Notes under the pieces: generated by a model
What the model saw: only the letters and a program-made list of their open reading frames with translations
Databases searched by the model: none
Told to the model about the DNA's origin: nothing
Translations under genes and position numbers: made by a program
From: Saccharopolyspora galaxeae
GTDB taxonomy: Bacteria > Actinomycetota > Actinomycetes > Mycobacteriales > Pseudonocardiaceae
DNA: 64,000 nucleotides
Reading direction: 5' to 3'
NCBI RefSeq assembly: GCF_016526145.1
Contig: NZ_JADDUE010000005.1
Location: 62,001 to 126,000, forward strand
Shown: positions 42,579-51,320 of the stretch, in pieces
Layout of the letters: the number at the start of each line of letters is the position of its first letter
Position numbering within the stretch: position 1 is the stretch's first letter

Positions 42579-43760
42579 TCAGCGCGCTTCGCAGGACGCG
42601 TGCTGCGAAACGTGCAGGGCGCTGCCGACGAGAAGCATCCGCAAGGCGCGGGCGGTGGCGCCGGCGATGAGCTCGGGAGCTTCGGCGATCGCCTCCCGGA
42701 GCAACACCGGTCCGGTCAGGATGCCGGTGAAAGCGTCGATTCCGGTGTCGTAGCTGCGCTCGGCGCCGGGCCCGATGGTGCCGCACACCGCGATCACCGG
42801 TTTGCCCCGGCGCTTGGCGCGGCGCGCGACCTCAGCGGGCATCTTGCCGAGCGCGGTGGACGCGTCGATCGCGCCCTCCGCGGTGATCACCAGGTCGGCG
42901 GCCTGCAACCGCGCGTCCAGATCCGCGTCGTCGAGGAACACGTCGAACCGGGACACGAGCCGGGCGCCGAGCACGCCGGCCAGCCCGGCGCCGAGCCCGC
43001 CCGAGGCACCCCCGCCGGGCCGGTCGCCCAGCTGCGCGCCGCCGTGTTCGCGCAACAGCTCCGCCCAGTGCTCCATGGCCGCGGCAAGCCGCTCGATCCG
43101 GGCGGGTGCTGCGCCCTTCTGCGGGCCGTAGACGCGGGCGACGCCGTTCGGCCCGCACAACACGTTCTTCGGGTTCACCGCCACCACGAGCTCCACTGCG
43201 GACAGTCGCGGATCCAGGGCACCGGCGTCGATTCGCACCGCGTCGGCCAACCGGCCGCCGCCCGGCCCGATCTCCCGTCCCGCACCGTCGAGCACTCGAA
43301 CCCCGAGCGCTTGCAACGCGCCGGCCGCACCGTCGCCGACTCCGGAATCCCCGCAGCCGATGACGATCTTGGCGGGGCCGGTGTCCAAGGCCGCGGCGAT
43401 CAGCTCGCCGACACCGCGGCTGGACGTGCGCGCCGGGTCGCGTTGTGCGTGCGGCACCAGCGAAAGTCCGGCGGCGGCGGCCACCTCCACGAACGCGGTG
43501 CGCGGACCGGCTCCGCCGAGCAGTGCGAAGCAGGCGTCCACCGGCTCACCTACCGGGCCGGTCACCCGAGCCGGGACCAGCTCGCCACCGGTCGACGCGG
43601 CCAGCTGCCGCGTCGATCCTTCACCGCCGTCGACCAGCCCGACGGTGTCGACGACGGCACCGGGAACCACCCGACGGATGCCGGTGCCGATCCCCGCGGC
43701 GACGTCTTCGGCATCGAGGCATTCCTTGAACCCGGCCGGGGCGACGAGGATTCGGAGCAC
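42579..43760 (-). CDS. Glycerate kinase
   Basis: A 393-residue kinase of the GarK/GlxK family that phosphorylates D-glycerate to 2- or 3-phosphoglycerate. Landmarks are LVAPAGFKECLDAEDVAAGI at the N-terminus, GLVDGGEGSTRQL, and IGCGDSGVGDGAAGALQALG near 130-150. NPKNVLCGPNGVARVYGPQKG near 195-215 and the DLVITAEGAIDASTALGKMP nucleotide region near 285 complete the fold. I chose the GTG at 43760, preceded by GGAGG, over an ATG at 43772 without ribosome site. It lies 22 bp after an SLC13-type transporter gene. Glycerate or tartronate metabolism is the likely shared task. Confidence 0.92.
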   Translation of the reverse strand: MLRILVAPAGFKECLDAEDVAAGIGTGIRRVVPGAVVDTVGLVDGGEGSTRQLAASTGGELVPARVTGPVGEPVDACFALLGGAGPRTAFVEVAAAAGLSLVPHAQRDPARTSSRGVGELIAAALDTGPAKIVIGCGDSGVGDGAAGALQALGVRVLDGAGREIGPGGGRLADAVRIDAGALDPRLSAVELVVAVNPKNVLCGPNGVARVYGPQKGAAPARIERLAAAMEHWAELLREHGGAQLGDRPGGGASGGLGAGLAGVLGARLVSRFDVFLDDADLDARLQAADLVITAEGAIDASTALGKMPAEVARRAKRRGKPVIAVCGTIGPGAERSYDTGIDAFTGILTGPVLLREAIAEAPELIAGATARALRMLLVGSALHVSQHASCEAR

Positions 43761-43782
43761 GATGACCTCCATAGTGGACTGA

Positions 43783-45255
43783 TCAGGTTAGGGGCAGGCC
43801 GAGCACCGGCCAGACGTACCGGGCGAACAGCAGGACCAGCGCGCCCAGCGCCGGCCCGAGCAGCGCCGAGAGCTTCAGCAGGTCGCGCGGCGCGAAGGTG
43901 GGCGCCTGCTCGATCCCGGCGAACATCGCGACCGGTTTCGCCGAGGAAGTCAGGGTGTGGCAGAAACCAGCCGCGGCCGTGGACGCGAACGCCAGCGCCA
44001 CCGGGTTCAGCCCCGCGGCCGCTGCCGCGGGCACGACCACGGGAATCAGCACCGAGGACCGTGCCGAGCGGGATTGCACCAGCAAGTGCGCGGCGACGCT
44101 GAGCACGACGATGCCGAGCAGCACGTGCTCCGGACGGCTCCTGCCGAGCAACTCGCCCACCACCCACGCCGCCGCGCCCGATTCGGTCAATGCCGTACCG
44201 AGCCCGCTCGTGGCGGCCATGAACAGCAGCAGCGACCAGGGGATCCCCGCGAGCGCGGCGTTGATGCCCACCGTGCCGACGCGGGGTGAGGTGATCACCA
44301 ACGCCCCGACCAGCGCGACCAGTGCGGGCGACAGACCGTGCACCGGCTCAGTGCTCCACAGCAGCACCACGCAGCCGAGCAACACCGCCGCGCGGACTTC
44401 GTTGCGCTGCAACCGTTCTGGAACATCGAGCTGTCGGCGCAACGTCCCCGCGTCGATCCGCAACGGGTCGCTGCGATCGCAGTGCCGGGTGAACAGCAGC
44501 AACACGATCTCGGCGGCGAGGTGCGAACTGACCGCCGCGAACGGCAATCCCCACAGCAACCAGCGCGCGAAGCCGATCTCCGCGTCGATGGTACTGTCCA
44601 GGATTTCGCTGGTGATCAAGTGAGCACCGGCGCCGAGCAGGCTCGCGATGGCCGACAGCAGCACCACCGCCGGGAAAAGGACTGCGAGCGCCCGCACCAT
44701 CCGCTGCCTGGACGCGAACGTCGCGGCCAGCGCGAGGTAGAGCGGCAGCACGAGCGCGGCCCGGCCGCTGGTGCTGGGCACCAGCAGCGCGGTGCCCACG
44801 AGCGCGACCGTGATCAGGTGGAACAAGCCTCGCGGCCGGCGGGCGCGCGTCGCGAGCGCGACCGCCGAGCGGGCGGGCAGCCCGGTCCGCTCGATCCCGG
44901 CGGCCAGCACGAACGCCGCCACCAGCAGCCAGATCTGGTCCTGCCCCAACGACTCGAAAACGTCCTCGGACGGCATGACGCCGCAGACGACGAGCACCAC
45001 GGCCGCGGCAAGCGCGACGAACGTGTCGTCCGAACGGCGGCTCATCCAGCCGGCTACGGCTGCGATGAACACCAGGATCGTGAGCGCCCCGTCCCGGCCG
45101 AGCTCTCCCGGCCCGGCCGGATCCGGCACGTTGTGCAGAAATGCGGCCACCACGCCGAAAACGGCGATAGCCCCGACAACAGCGGCACCGATCCGCACCC
45201 GGCGGGAACGCACCGGTCCGATGCGAACCGTCTCCGCTTCCCGCTGGGCGTCCAT
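43783..45255 (-). CDS. SLC13/DASS-type anion transporter
   Basis: A 490-residue membrane protein with about eleven to twelve spans. Typical DASS features are VFIAAVAGWMSRRSDDTFVA, GQDQIWLLVAAFVLAAGIER near 100-120, TSGRAALVLPLY with the SNT-like hairpin region, and the C-terminal AGFCHTLTSSAKPVAMFAG. Family members carry dicarboxylates, citrate or other small organic anions, usually with sodium. Cotranscription with glycerate kinase suggests glycerate, tartronate or a related hydroxy acid. The ATG at 45255 lacks a strong ribosome site. The first 20 residues are a hydrophilic cytoplasmic lead. Confidence 0.82.
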   Translation of the reverse strand: MDAQREAETVRIGPVRSRRVRIGAAVVGAIAVFGVVAAFLHNVPDPAGPGELGRDGALTILVFIAAVAGWMSRRSDDTFVALAAAVVLVVCGVMPSEDVFESLGQDQIWLLVAAFVLAAGIERTGLPARSAVALATRARRPRGLFHLITVALVGTALLVPSTSGRAALVLPLYLALAATFASRQRMVRALAVLFPAVVLLSAIASLLGAGAHLITSEILDSTIDAEIGFARWLLWGLPFAAVSSHLAAEIVLLLFTRHCDRSDPLRIDAGTLRRQLDVPERLQRNEVRAAVLLGCVVLLWSTEPVHGLSPALVALVGALVITSPRVGTVGINAALAGIPWSLLLFMAATSGLGTALTESGAAAWVVGELLGRSRPEHVLLGIVVLSVAAHLLVQSRSARSSVLIPVVVPAAAAAGLNPVALAFASTAAAGFCHTLTSSAKPVAMFAGIEQAPTFAPRDLLKLSALLGPALGALVLLFARYVWPVLGLPLT

Positions 45256-45355
45256 GGCGTAGACGATCTGCCACGTTGCTGAGCGTTGCGTGAACCTTCG
45301 ATGAGGACAACCTCATGCACAGTGCCGCGCCACCCGGTCTCGGCGGCGCGGAACG

Positions 45356-46159
45356 TCAGGCCATGAACGACGCCAGTTCTTCGTTGAACCGGTCAGGTTC
45401 CTCGATGAACGGGCAGTGCGCGCTGTCGTCGAAGACCGTCAGCCGCGCATCGCCGATCGTCTCGGCGAGGTACGGGCCGTTGCCCGCTGGGATGACCCGG
45501 TCGTGGGCACCGGTGAGCACCAGCGTCGGCACCTGCACCTTGGCCAGCACGTCGGTGTAGTCCTGGTTGAGCACGTTCCAACACATCGCGGCGGAACCGG
45601 CCGGGTTCATGCTCGTGATCTCGGAGCGCAGCCACGCGAGCTGCTCGGCAGGACGCTCGTCGCGGAAGAACTGCGGCAGCACGAAATCCGCTGCTTCTTC
45701 CATGCTTTTGCGTTGCAGCGCAACCCAATCGAGAGCTTGCGGCACATCGACGAAGCCGAGCTCCCACTCCCCCGAGTTGATCAGCCGCGGACCACCGCAG
45801 ACGAGCGCGATCCTGCGCAGCACGCCGCAGCCGAACACGTCCACATAGGACAGGACGGTCGAAACGCCGAGCGACCATCCGAGCAGCGTGATCTCGCGCA
45901 GGTCCAGCGCGGTGATCAGGTCGTGCAGGTCCTTCGCGACCCGTTCCATCCGCTGCCCGGCGTCGGTGCGCTCCGACTCCCCCTGCCCGCGCGGGTCGAA
46001 GCAGACCACCCTGAAGCGCCCGGAAAGCCCGCTGATCTGCTGCTCGAACCAGCGCGCCGAACCGCTCCAGCCGGGGACGATCAACAACACCGGGGCATCC
46101 CGAGGCCCCTCGTCGACGTAGTGCAGGCGGATGTCGTCGCTGGTCGTCAGAACGGGCAT
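45356..46159 (-). CDS. Alpha/beta hydrolase
   Basis: A 267-residue hydrolase. The oxyanion motif is VPGWSGSARWF near residue 30-40. The nucleophile elbow GWSLGVS near 94-100 carries the catalytic serine. The acid lies in TGAHDRVIPAG, and the catalytic histidine in DDSAHCPFIEEPDRF near the end. All catalytic residues are present. The lid region is helical, as in esterases, lactonases and haloperoxidase-like enzymes. The ATG at 46159 has AAGGAG eleven bases upstream. A dyad, CGGAGTC-AAC-GACTCCG (46343-46359), lies upstream in a 270-bp gap and may be its operator. Substrate unknown. Confidence 0.85.
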   Translation of the reverse strand: MPVLTTSDDIRLHYVDEGPRDAPVLLIVPGWSGSARWFEQQISGLSGRFRVVCFDPRGQGESERTDAGQRMERVAKDLHDLITALDLREITLLGWSLGVSTVLSYVDVFGCGVLRRIALVCGGPRLINSGEWELGFVDVPQALDWVALQRKSMEEAADFVLPQFFRDERPAEQLAWLRSEITSMNPAGSAAMCWNVLNQDYTDVLAKVQVPTLVLTGAHDRVIPAGNGPYLAETIGDARLTVFDDSAHCPFIEEPDRFNEELASFMA

Positions 46160-46433
46160 CGCGAGAAGCGCTCCTTGGGAACTCGGGGCAACGCGGCGAA
46201 ACGCTGCGGGCCGACGCACCGCAGCGCCGCTACCGGCACCGGCGAAACCGCTTTTCCGCTCGACGGGCGAAATTCGCGCGCACTGCCGCCTGCCGGCACG
46301 GTCGCGATCGGCGTCACGAAGACTTTGCACGCGCTGCACCGGCGGAGTCAACGACTCCGATCAAATTGATTCTAATGATTACTCCGGACGGCAGGCGTCT
46401 CGAGAGCCGGTCAACGGAGGTGCACGACGCCCA

Positions 46434-47012
46434 TCAAACGTTCAGCGGGCGCTGTCGGCACTGGGCGTAGGCGGGCTGCCACGGTTGGATCCGCTCCAGC
46501 GCGGCCGCCGCCGCTAGCACGCTGCGGTCGCCGTAACGCGGCCCGATGATCTGCAGCCCGACCGGCAGCGACTCCGACATGCCCGCCGGGACCGAGATCG
46601 CCGGATGGCCGGAGAAGTTCAGCGGGTAGGTCAAGCACCAGCCAATGAGCGGATTCACCTGCACGCCATCGACCCGGTGCGGGCCGAGGGTGTTCCCGTC
46701 AGCGGCGTTCGGCACCGGCGGGCAAGCCACGGTGGGCGTGACGAGCAGGTCGTGGTCGGCGAACACGGCCTGGATCGCGTCGTAGACCTCGGTGCGCTGC
46801 TGCTCGTCGTGGACCGCGTCGAGCGCGCTGCGCCCGCGCGAGGCGTCCAGGTAGCCGCGGAACTCCGCGGGGAAGTCCTCCGCGTGCTCGCCGAACACGT
46901 CGACCCCGAGGTTCGCGAAGGTCTCCACAACCTCCTGCCCGGACATCATCCGGCACCAAAGTTCGGCGAGATCCCGCTGATCGCACGGCATTCGCGGCGC
47001 CACTTCGTCCAC
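46434..47012 (-). pseudogene. 3' remnant of an amidase gene cut off by the IS607 element
   Basis: The remaining frame encodes about 192 residues matching only the C-terminal third of amidase-signature (GatA-like) enzymes: FAEH-type DHDLLVTPTVACPPVP, PLIGWCLTYPLNFSGHPAIS, and SLPVGLQIIGPRYGDRSVL. The catalytic Ser-cisSer-Lys core is absent. It starts abruptly at the end of the transposon, and no matching 5' part is visible beyond the element's far end. Insertion was therefore probably followed by deletion, or the element arrived with this fragment. The GTG at 47012 could allow a truncated product, but it would be inactive. Confidence 0.8.
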
Positions 47013-47165
47013 AGTGGCCGTTCAGGAAACGTGCAAAAACGTTCCTGAGCTGTCGCCTCGCGGCGCAGCGTTGACCCCGGCTTCGGTCGGGGTCTTCCTG
47101 TGGCAATACCCGCCGCCACCTGGGGTGGTCTTACGTGGGTTTCCAGCGGGCTCGTTTTCCGTCGC
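47013..47165 (-). ncRNA. Candidate omega (reRNA) guide RNA at the tnpB 3' end
   Basis: TnpB proteins use an RNA that overlaps the tnpB 3' end and runs into flanking DNA. Here the tnpB frame loses protein character after the zinc finger, and the DNA folds instead. GACCCCG/CGGGGTC arms lie at 47073-47079 and 47088-47094, and a terminal hairpin at 47022-47048. The guide would then be the amidase-side sequence just left of about 47021. This is inferred from family knowledge. Confidence 0.45.
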
Positions 47166-48389
47166 CCCGCAACTCGGGGAGGACGCCAGGCCCGCGAGGT
47201 TGCGGGCCGCGTTGAGGTCGCGATCAGCACGGTATCCGCAGTGATCGCAGGTATAGGTCCGCTCGGACAGGCGCAGTTTGGCTTTCACCGCGCCACAGCC
47301 GTTGCAGGTCTTCGAACTCGGGTACCACCTGGACGCAACGTACGTGTGCACGCCGGACCAGGCTGCCTTGTACTCGATCTGACGTCGGAACTGGCCCATG
47401 CCGACCCCGGCAACGTGCCTGGCCAAGCGCCGGTTGGACATCATTCCTTTGACGTTGAGGTCTTCCAGCACGATCGCACCGTGCTCGCGCACGAGTCGGC
47501 TGGAGAGCTTGTGCAGCCCGTCTCGGCGAGCGTTCGCGATGAACGCGTGCAGCCTGTTGATGCAGACTTGGGTCTTGCGCCACCGGTTCGACGGCTTCTG
47601 GCGGGTACGCCGATTCGGACCGGTTCGGCGGGACGCCTGGCGTTGCAGTCGCCGTAGTTCCTTCTGCGCGGCTTCAAGGTGGCGCGGGTTCGGAACAACC
47701 TCGCCGGTCGAAAGCACCGCAAGGGAATTGATGCCCAGGTCAACACCCACGACGCGGTCCGGGTCGGCGGGTGCAGGATCGTTGCGGTCGATCTTCACTG
47801 AGAACGACACGAACCACCGGCCACCCCGGAAGCTCACCGTGGCGGACCGGATCGTCGCGGAACCGCGCTCCACGTGCCGGGCGAGTTTGCGGGTGGACTC
47901 GTGGGTGCGCACCGTGCCGATGCGCGGCAGTTTCACATGGCTACGGTCCGAGTCGGCGAGACCGAACGAGCCGGTGGTGAACCGGCACGACCAGGTGTGG
48001 CGCTTGCCCTTGAACCGGGGAAACTCGACCTTCGGCCCCTTGCGTTTGCCGTTCTTCGAGTGGTTCCAGTTCTTCAGCGCGGTCGCGAGGTTCGCCAGGC
48101 CAGACGCATACGCCTCCTTGGAGTTTTCGCTCCACCACGGCGCGACGTCGTCCTTTGCCTGGTTCCAGTCTTTGCGCAGCGAGTACGCCGACCACGACAG
48201 CGACGGCGTCAGCTCCTCGGCCGGGAGGTCGTAGGACGCTTCGGCCCTGCGCTGGTCCATGACCGCCTTCACGCGGGCGAGCCCCCAGTTGTAGGCGAAT
48301 CGCTGAGCACCGCAGTGCGACCGCAGCTGGTCTTCCTGCTGCGAGTCCGGGTCGAGCGCAAACCGGTACGCCTGGATCACCTCGGTCAC
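47022..48389 (-). CDS. tnpB: TnpB, RNA-guided nuclease of the IS607 element
   Basis: A 455-residue TnpB. The N-terminal domain reads AYRFALDPDSQQEDQLRSHC and RFAYNWGLA. RuvC acids are all visible: D in VVGVDLGINSLAV near 235, E in IVLEDLNVKGM near 325, D in ADRDLNAARN near 410. The zinc ribbon is CNGCG and CDHCG. The catalytic set therefore looks intact. The GTG at 48389 overlaps the tnpA stop as GTGA, so translation is coupled. The last 40 residues are low-complexity, where the frame overlaps the presumed guide RNA. It probably cleaves the empty donor site guided by that RNA, helping the element persist. Confidence 0.92.
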   Translation of the reverse strand: MTEVIQAYRFALDPDSQQEDQLRSHCGAQRFAYNWGLARVKAVMDQRRAEASYDLPAEELTPSLSWSAYSLRKDWNQAKDDVAPWWSENSKEAYASGLANLATALKNWNHSKNGKRKGPKVEFPRFKGKRHTWSCRFTTGSFGLADSDRSHVKLPRIGTVRTHESTRKLARHVERGSATIRSATVSFRGGRWFVSFSVKIDRNDPAPADPDRVVGVDLGINSLAVLSTGEVVPNPRHLEAAQKELRRLQRQASRRTGPNRRTRQKPSNRWRKTQVCINRLHAFIANARRDGLHKLSSRLVREHGAIVLEDLNVKGMMSNRRLARHVAGVGMGQFRRQIEYKAAWSGVHTYVASRWYPSSKTCNGCGAVKAKLRLSERTYTCDHCGYRADRDLNAARNLAGLASSPSCGATENEPAGNPRKTTPGGGGYCHRKTPTEAGVNAAPRGDSSGTFLHVS

Positions 48390-48958
48390 GATCGCGGCTC
48401 CGCAGCGCACGCGGCAAGACCGTTATCGGCGCGTTTCTTCGCCGACCGGCGCCCGTAGAGGCGGGCACACATGCTGGTCAGAACCTCGGTGATGTCGCGC
48501 ACCACATCGTCGGCGACCTCTTCGTTGTTGAGCACGACGATGCTGCGCCCGGTCGCGGACAGTGCGGCTTCCAGGTGCTCGACACCGAATCGGGCCAGCC
48601 GGTCGCGGTGCTCGACCACGATGCAGGAGACGTCGGGATCGGCGAGGAGTTTCGCAAGTTTGGCGCGGCTGCCGTTCATGCCCGACCCGACTTCGGTGAT
48701 GGTCGCGTTCAGTGTGATGCCGCGTTTGCTGCATTCCTCCGCAACACGACCGGCCTGCCGGTGCAGATCGTCTTTCTGGTCGGCGCCGGACACGCGGCAG
48801 TACGCGACAGTGCGGCCAGTCGATTCCTTTGGCGGCTCGACCAGGATCGTGCCGGTAGGAAGCTGACGAGCGGCAACCGGCAGAGTGCCCGCGTGGAACC
48901 AGTTCAGCGCGGTTCGGTACGAAACACCCTGCTCGCGCGCCCACTCCTTCAACTTCAC
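48386..48958 (-). CDS. tnpA: IS607 serine recombinase (transposase TnpA)
   Basis: A 190-residue protein. A MerR-like helix-turn-helix (LKEWAREQGVSYRTALNWFH) covers residues 2-22. The serine-recombinase catalytic domain follows: VAYCRVSGADQKDDLHRQAG, with the nucleophile serine in YCRVS near 55, GSGMNGSRAKLAKLL, and the arginine pair in EHRDRLARFGVEHLE. IS607 transposases cut and paste through a circular intermediate and join at short GG-like targets. The start is a GTG at 48958, next to an AT-rich stretch that probably holds the promoter. All key residues look intact. Confidence 0.92.
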   Translation of the reverse strand: MKLKEWAREQGVSYRTALNWFHAGTLPVAARQLPTGTILVEPPKESTGRTVAYCRVSGADQKDDLHRQAGRVAEECSKRGITLNATITEVGSGMNGSRAKLAKLLADPDVSCIVVEHRDRLARFGVEHLEAALSATGRSIVVLNNEEVADDVVRDITEVLTSMCARLYGRRSAKKRADNGLAACAAEPRS

Positions 48959-49082
48959 ACGTACAGTTTAACACATATTGACCCGTAATTACTCATAACC
49001 TGTAACAGCCGAAGGACCCCATACGGCGCGAGCGACAGCAAGTTCGGTCACCGTGCGCCGAAAAGCCACTGGCGCGCGCAAA

Positions 49083-49137
49083 AAGCACCGCCGCACGCTG
49101 GGCGCCGGAAGAATCGGCTCAGCGTGCGGCGGTGCTT
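49083..49137 (-). terminator. Intrinsic terminator of satP
   Basis: AAGCACCGCCGCACGCTG (49083-49100) pairs perfectly over 18 bases with 49120-49137, around a 19-base loop. In the satP direction it is followed by a run of T (CTTTTTGCG). It lies 30 bp after the satP stop. This is the only hairpin with a clear T tract in the window. Confidence 0.85.
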
Positions 49138-49166
49138 CAGCGTCCGCTCGGTCTAGCTGCGCGCGC

Positions 49167-49796
49167 TCACTGGGGCGCGAGCGGGCCGACCGGGAGCAGG
49201 GTGCGCTTCCAGGTGGCATTGGCCACGGCCGCGAACGAGCCGTACCAGGCCAGCACCGCGGTGATCAGCCCGAGGTAGCCGCCGGCGTGCACAACGGTCT
49301 TCGCACCGGTGAAGTCGCCGTAGGCCAGCACCAGGAACGTCAGCGTCAGCGCGACGAACACCGCCAGCACCGAGACGTTCACCCGCAGCGCGGCGACGGT
49401 CATGTACGCGGTGAAGATGCCCCACGCGAGCAGGAACAGCGCGGTGGCCTTGTCCCCGTCCGGCCCGAGGCCCTCGGAGACGAACTTGACGTAGGCCGCG
49501 AACGAGAGCCAGAACGCGCCGTAGGAGGTGAACGCGACCGCGCCGAACGTGTTGGCCTTGCGGAACTCCCACATCCCGGCCAGCAGCTGCGCCAGCCCGC
49601 CGTAGAACAGGGCCAGCGGCAGCACCACCGGTTCGAGGTCCTCGCTGAGCAGACCCGCGTTAAACACGCTGAGCACGAACGTGGTCAGCGCGAAAGCGGC
49701 CAGCCCGAGGGGGCCGGGATCGGCGATCGACGAGGCGGCGTCTTGCGAGCTGTCCGGGCGCGGATCGGTTTCCTGCGCTTCGGTCCCGGTTGCCAT
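49167..49796 (-). CDS. satP: Acetate/succinate transporter (GPR1/FUN34/YaaH family)
   Basis: A 209-residue protein with six spans. DPGPLGLAAFALTTFVLSVF near residue 28-47 contains the NPAPLGL-type family motif. FYGGLAQLLAGMWEFRKANT near 68-88 is the second conserved block, and FGAVAFTSYGAFWLS the third. Members exchange acetate or succinate with protons. The ATG at 49796 has AAGGAAG eight bases upstream; the open frame extends further but starts out of context. It is divergent from a GAF kinase/response-regulator pair that probably controls it. Acetate could come from the PoxB reaction. Confidence 0.9.
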   Translation of the reverse strand: MATGTEAQETDPRPDSSQDAASSIADPGPLGLAAFALTTFVLSVFNAGLLSEDLEPVVLPLALFYGGLAQLLAGMWEFRKANTFGAVAFTSYGAFWLSFAAYVKFVSEGLGPDGDKATALFLLAWGIFTAYMTVAALRVNVSVLAVFVALTLTFLVLAYGDFTGAKTVVHAGGYLGLITAVLAWYGSFAAVANATWKRTLLPVGPLAPQ

Positions 49797-50080
49797 TGCC
49801 GTACTTCCTTTTGCGGTTCGTGGATGCGGAGTGCGCCGATTCGGCCGGCCCGACGGGCGGCCCCGCATTACCGATGTGGATGAAGCTGAATCGACTACAC
49901 GCTGCCAGAAGTCCGAAGTGGACGGGAATTCGCCACCGCTTGCGCCGATCCGGGAGTTTGCCCGGTTTTTCCGGCCCGCGACGGCCAGGTTCCCATTCGA
50001 TCCCTTTCGGACTCGGCGTTGAGTGTGTCACACCCTCTGACAGCACCCTGCGAACGGTCAAGGACGCCGTGTGACCTGGC

Positions 50081-50096
50081 CCCCTCAGTTGAGGGG
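50081..50096. promoter_or_regulatory. Dyad between satP and the GAF kinase gene
   Basis: CCCCTCA-GT-TGAGGGG is a perfect dyad 40 bp before the kinase start, in a 339-bp divergent gap that also holds GTGTG-T-CACAC at 50023-50033. TTGGAT (50097) and TAGGCT (50120), 17-18 bp apart, could be the kinase promoter. The dyad resembles that at 24724-24743. Confidence 0.5.
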
Positions 50097-50135
50097 TTGG
50101 ATACCGCGGACGCACCGCCTAGGCTTCGGCTCCGG

Positions 50136-51320
50136 ATGCGGTGGGGAACGAAGGCGACGCGGGCGAACCGTCCGGATCCGCCTGCGGAGCGGGCGCTGCG
50201 GTTCGGCGAGCTGCTCGGTTCGCACGCGCAGGTGCTCGACCTGCTGGACCGGGCGGCGGCGCTGCGCGGGCTGGCGAAGCGGGTGCGCGAGGAGTGCGGT
50301 GTGCACATCGGACTCGCCGGGCTCGCGGAGTCCGAGGAACTGCTCGTGCTGCGGCAGTGGGACGGGCTGTGGCAGGGCGACGCAACGCCCGGCTCGACCC
50401 TGCACGACCTGCACGTGCCGATCGGTCTCGGGCTCGGCGGCCGGGTCTACGAGCAGCTCGAACCGGTCTGGGTCGACGATTACCGGCGCTCCGATCTGAT
50501 CACGCACGACTTCGACGTCCCCATCTCGGCCGACGACGTCCGCAGCATGATGGCGGTGCCGATGATGCTCGACGGCCGCACGCAGGGCGTGCTGTACGCG
50601 GCGATGCGCGAGCCCGTCGGGTTCAGCGACCGGCAGCTGGACACCGCCTTGGAGATCGCGGGCACCGGCGCGCTGGCGCTGCAGACGGCGTCGGCGGCAG
50701 AGCGGCAGCGGCAGAACGCAGTTTCCGCGGAGCGCCGGAGAATGGCATCCGAGCTGCACGACTCGGTGGGCGCCCAGCTGTTCCGGATGGGCGCGGAATT
50801 GCGGGATCTGCGCAATTCGGTCGGCGGTGAGGCGGCGGATCTGCTCGCCCGCCTGGATTCGCTGCAGGACCAGCTGGCCGAAACGGCTTCCACGTTCCGC
50901 GAATCCGTGCACGCCCTGGACCACGACGAGCCGCCGGCGGGAAGGCTGGCCGCGGCGCTCACCCGCGATTGCGCGGAGTTCGGCAAGCGAACCGGAATCT
51001 CGGCGCAATCCGTCGAGATCGGACCGGTAGCCGAATGTGACCCGCAACGGGGCAGCGTGCTGCTCGCGGTCGCGCGCGAAGCACTGCTGAACGTGGAAAA
51101 GCACTCCAGCGCGTCCTCGGTGCTGATCAGTTCGGTGGCGCTGGACGGCGGCATGGCGGTGTCGGTGGCGGATGACGGCGACGGTGCGGGCGTGCGGGAT
51201 TCCGGCGGCATCGGCTTGCGTTCGGCCGCCGACCGGGTCGGTGCGCTCGGCGGTACGTTGTCCACTGTGGTCAACGAGGATGGCGGGTTGACGGTGCGGG
51301 TATGGATGCCGACGCCGTGA
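50136..51320 (+). CDS. GAF-domain sensor histidine kinase
   Basis: A 394-residue soluble kinase with no membrane span. A GAF domain covers about residues 25-185 (VPIGLGLGGRVYEQLEPVWV, then LITHDFDVPISADDVRSMMA). The HisKA_3 dimer domain follows with the phospho-acceptor in RRMASELHDSVGAQLFRMG near 215. The ATPase part has ALLNVEKHSS (N box), VADDGDGAGV (G1) and GGIGLRSAADRVG (G2). The ATG at 50136 is chosen from domain limits; a longer frame from 50019 crosses the dyad. It overlaps the response-regulator gene by 19 bases and is divergent from satP. Its GAF part resembles that of the LuxR regulator at 23.9 kb. Confidence 0.9.
   Translation: MRWGTKATRANRPDPPAERALRFGELLGSHAQVLDLLDRAAALRGLAKRVREECGVHIGLAGLAESEELLVLRQWDGLWQGDATPGSTLHDLHVPIGLGLGGRVYEQLEPVWVDDYRRSDLITHDFDVPISADDVRSMMAVPMMLDGRTQGVLYAAMREPVGFSDRQLDTALEIAGTGALALQTASAAERQRQNAVSAERRRMASELHDSVGAQLFRMGAELRDLRNSVGGEAADLLARLDSLQDQLAETASTFRESVHALDHDEPPAGRLAAALTRDCAEFGKRTGISAQSVEIGPVAECDPQRGSVLLAVAREALLNVEKHSSASSVLISSVALDGGMAVSVADDGDGAGVRDSGGIGLRSAADRVGALGGTLSTVVNEDGGLTVRVWMPTP

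Larger units (their letters stand above)
47013..48995 (-). mobile_element. IS607-family insertion sequence (tnpA-tnpB)
   Basis: About 2 kb carrying a serine recombinase with an N-terminal MerR-like helix-turn-helix and an overlapping tnpB, the IS607 layout. The left end is set by the amidase fragment at 47012 and by a terminal hairpin at 47022-47048 (TCAGGAAACG pairing with CGTTCCTGA). The right end is placed only roughly, in the AT-rich stretch after 48958. IS607 elements lack inverted terminal repeats and do not duplicate their target, so the limits stay approximate. Confidence 0.75.
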
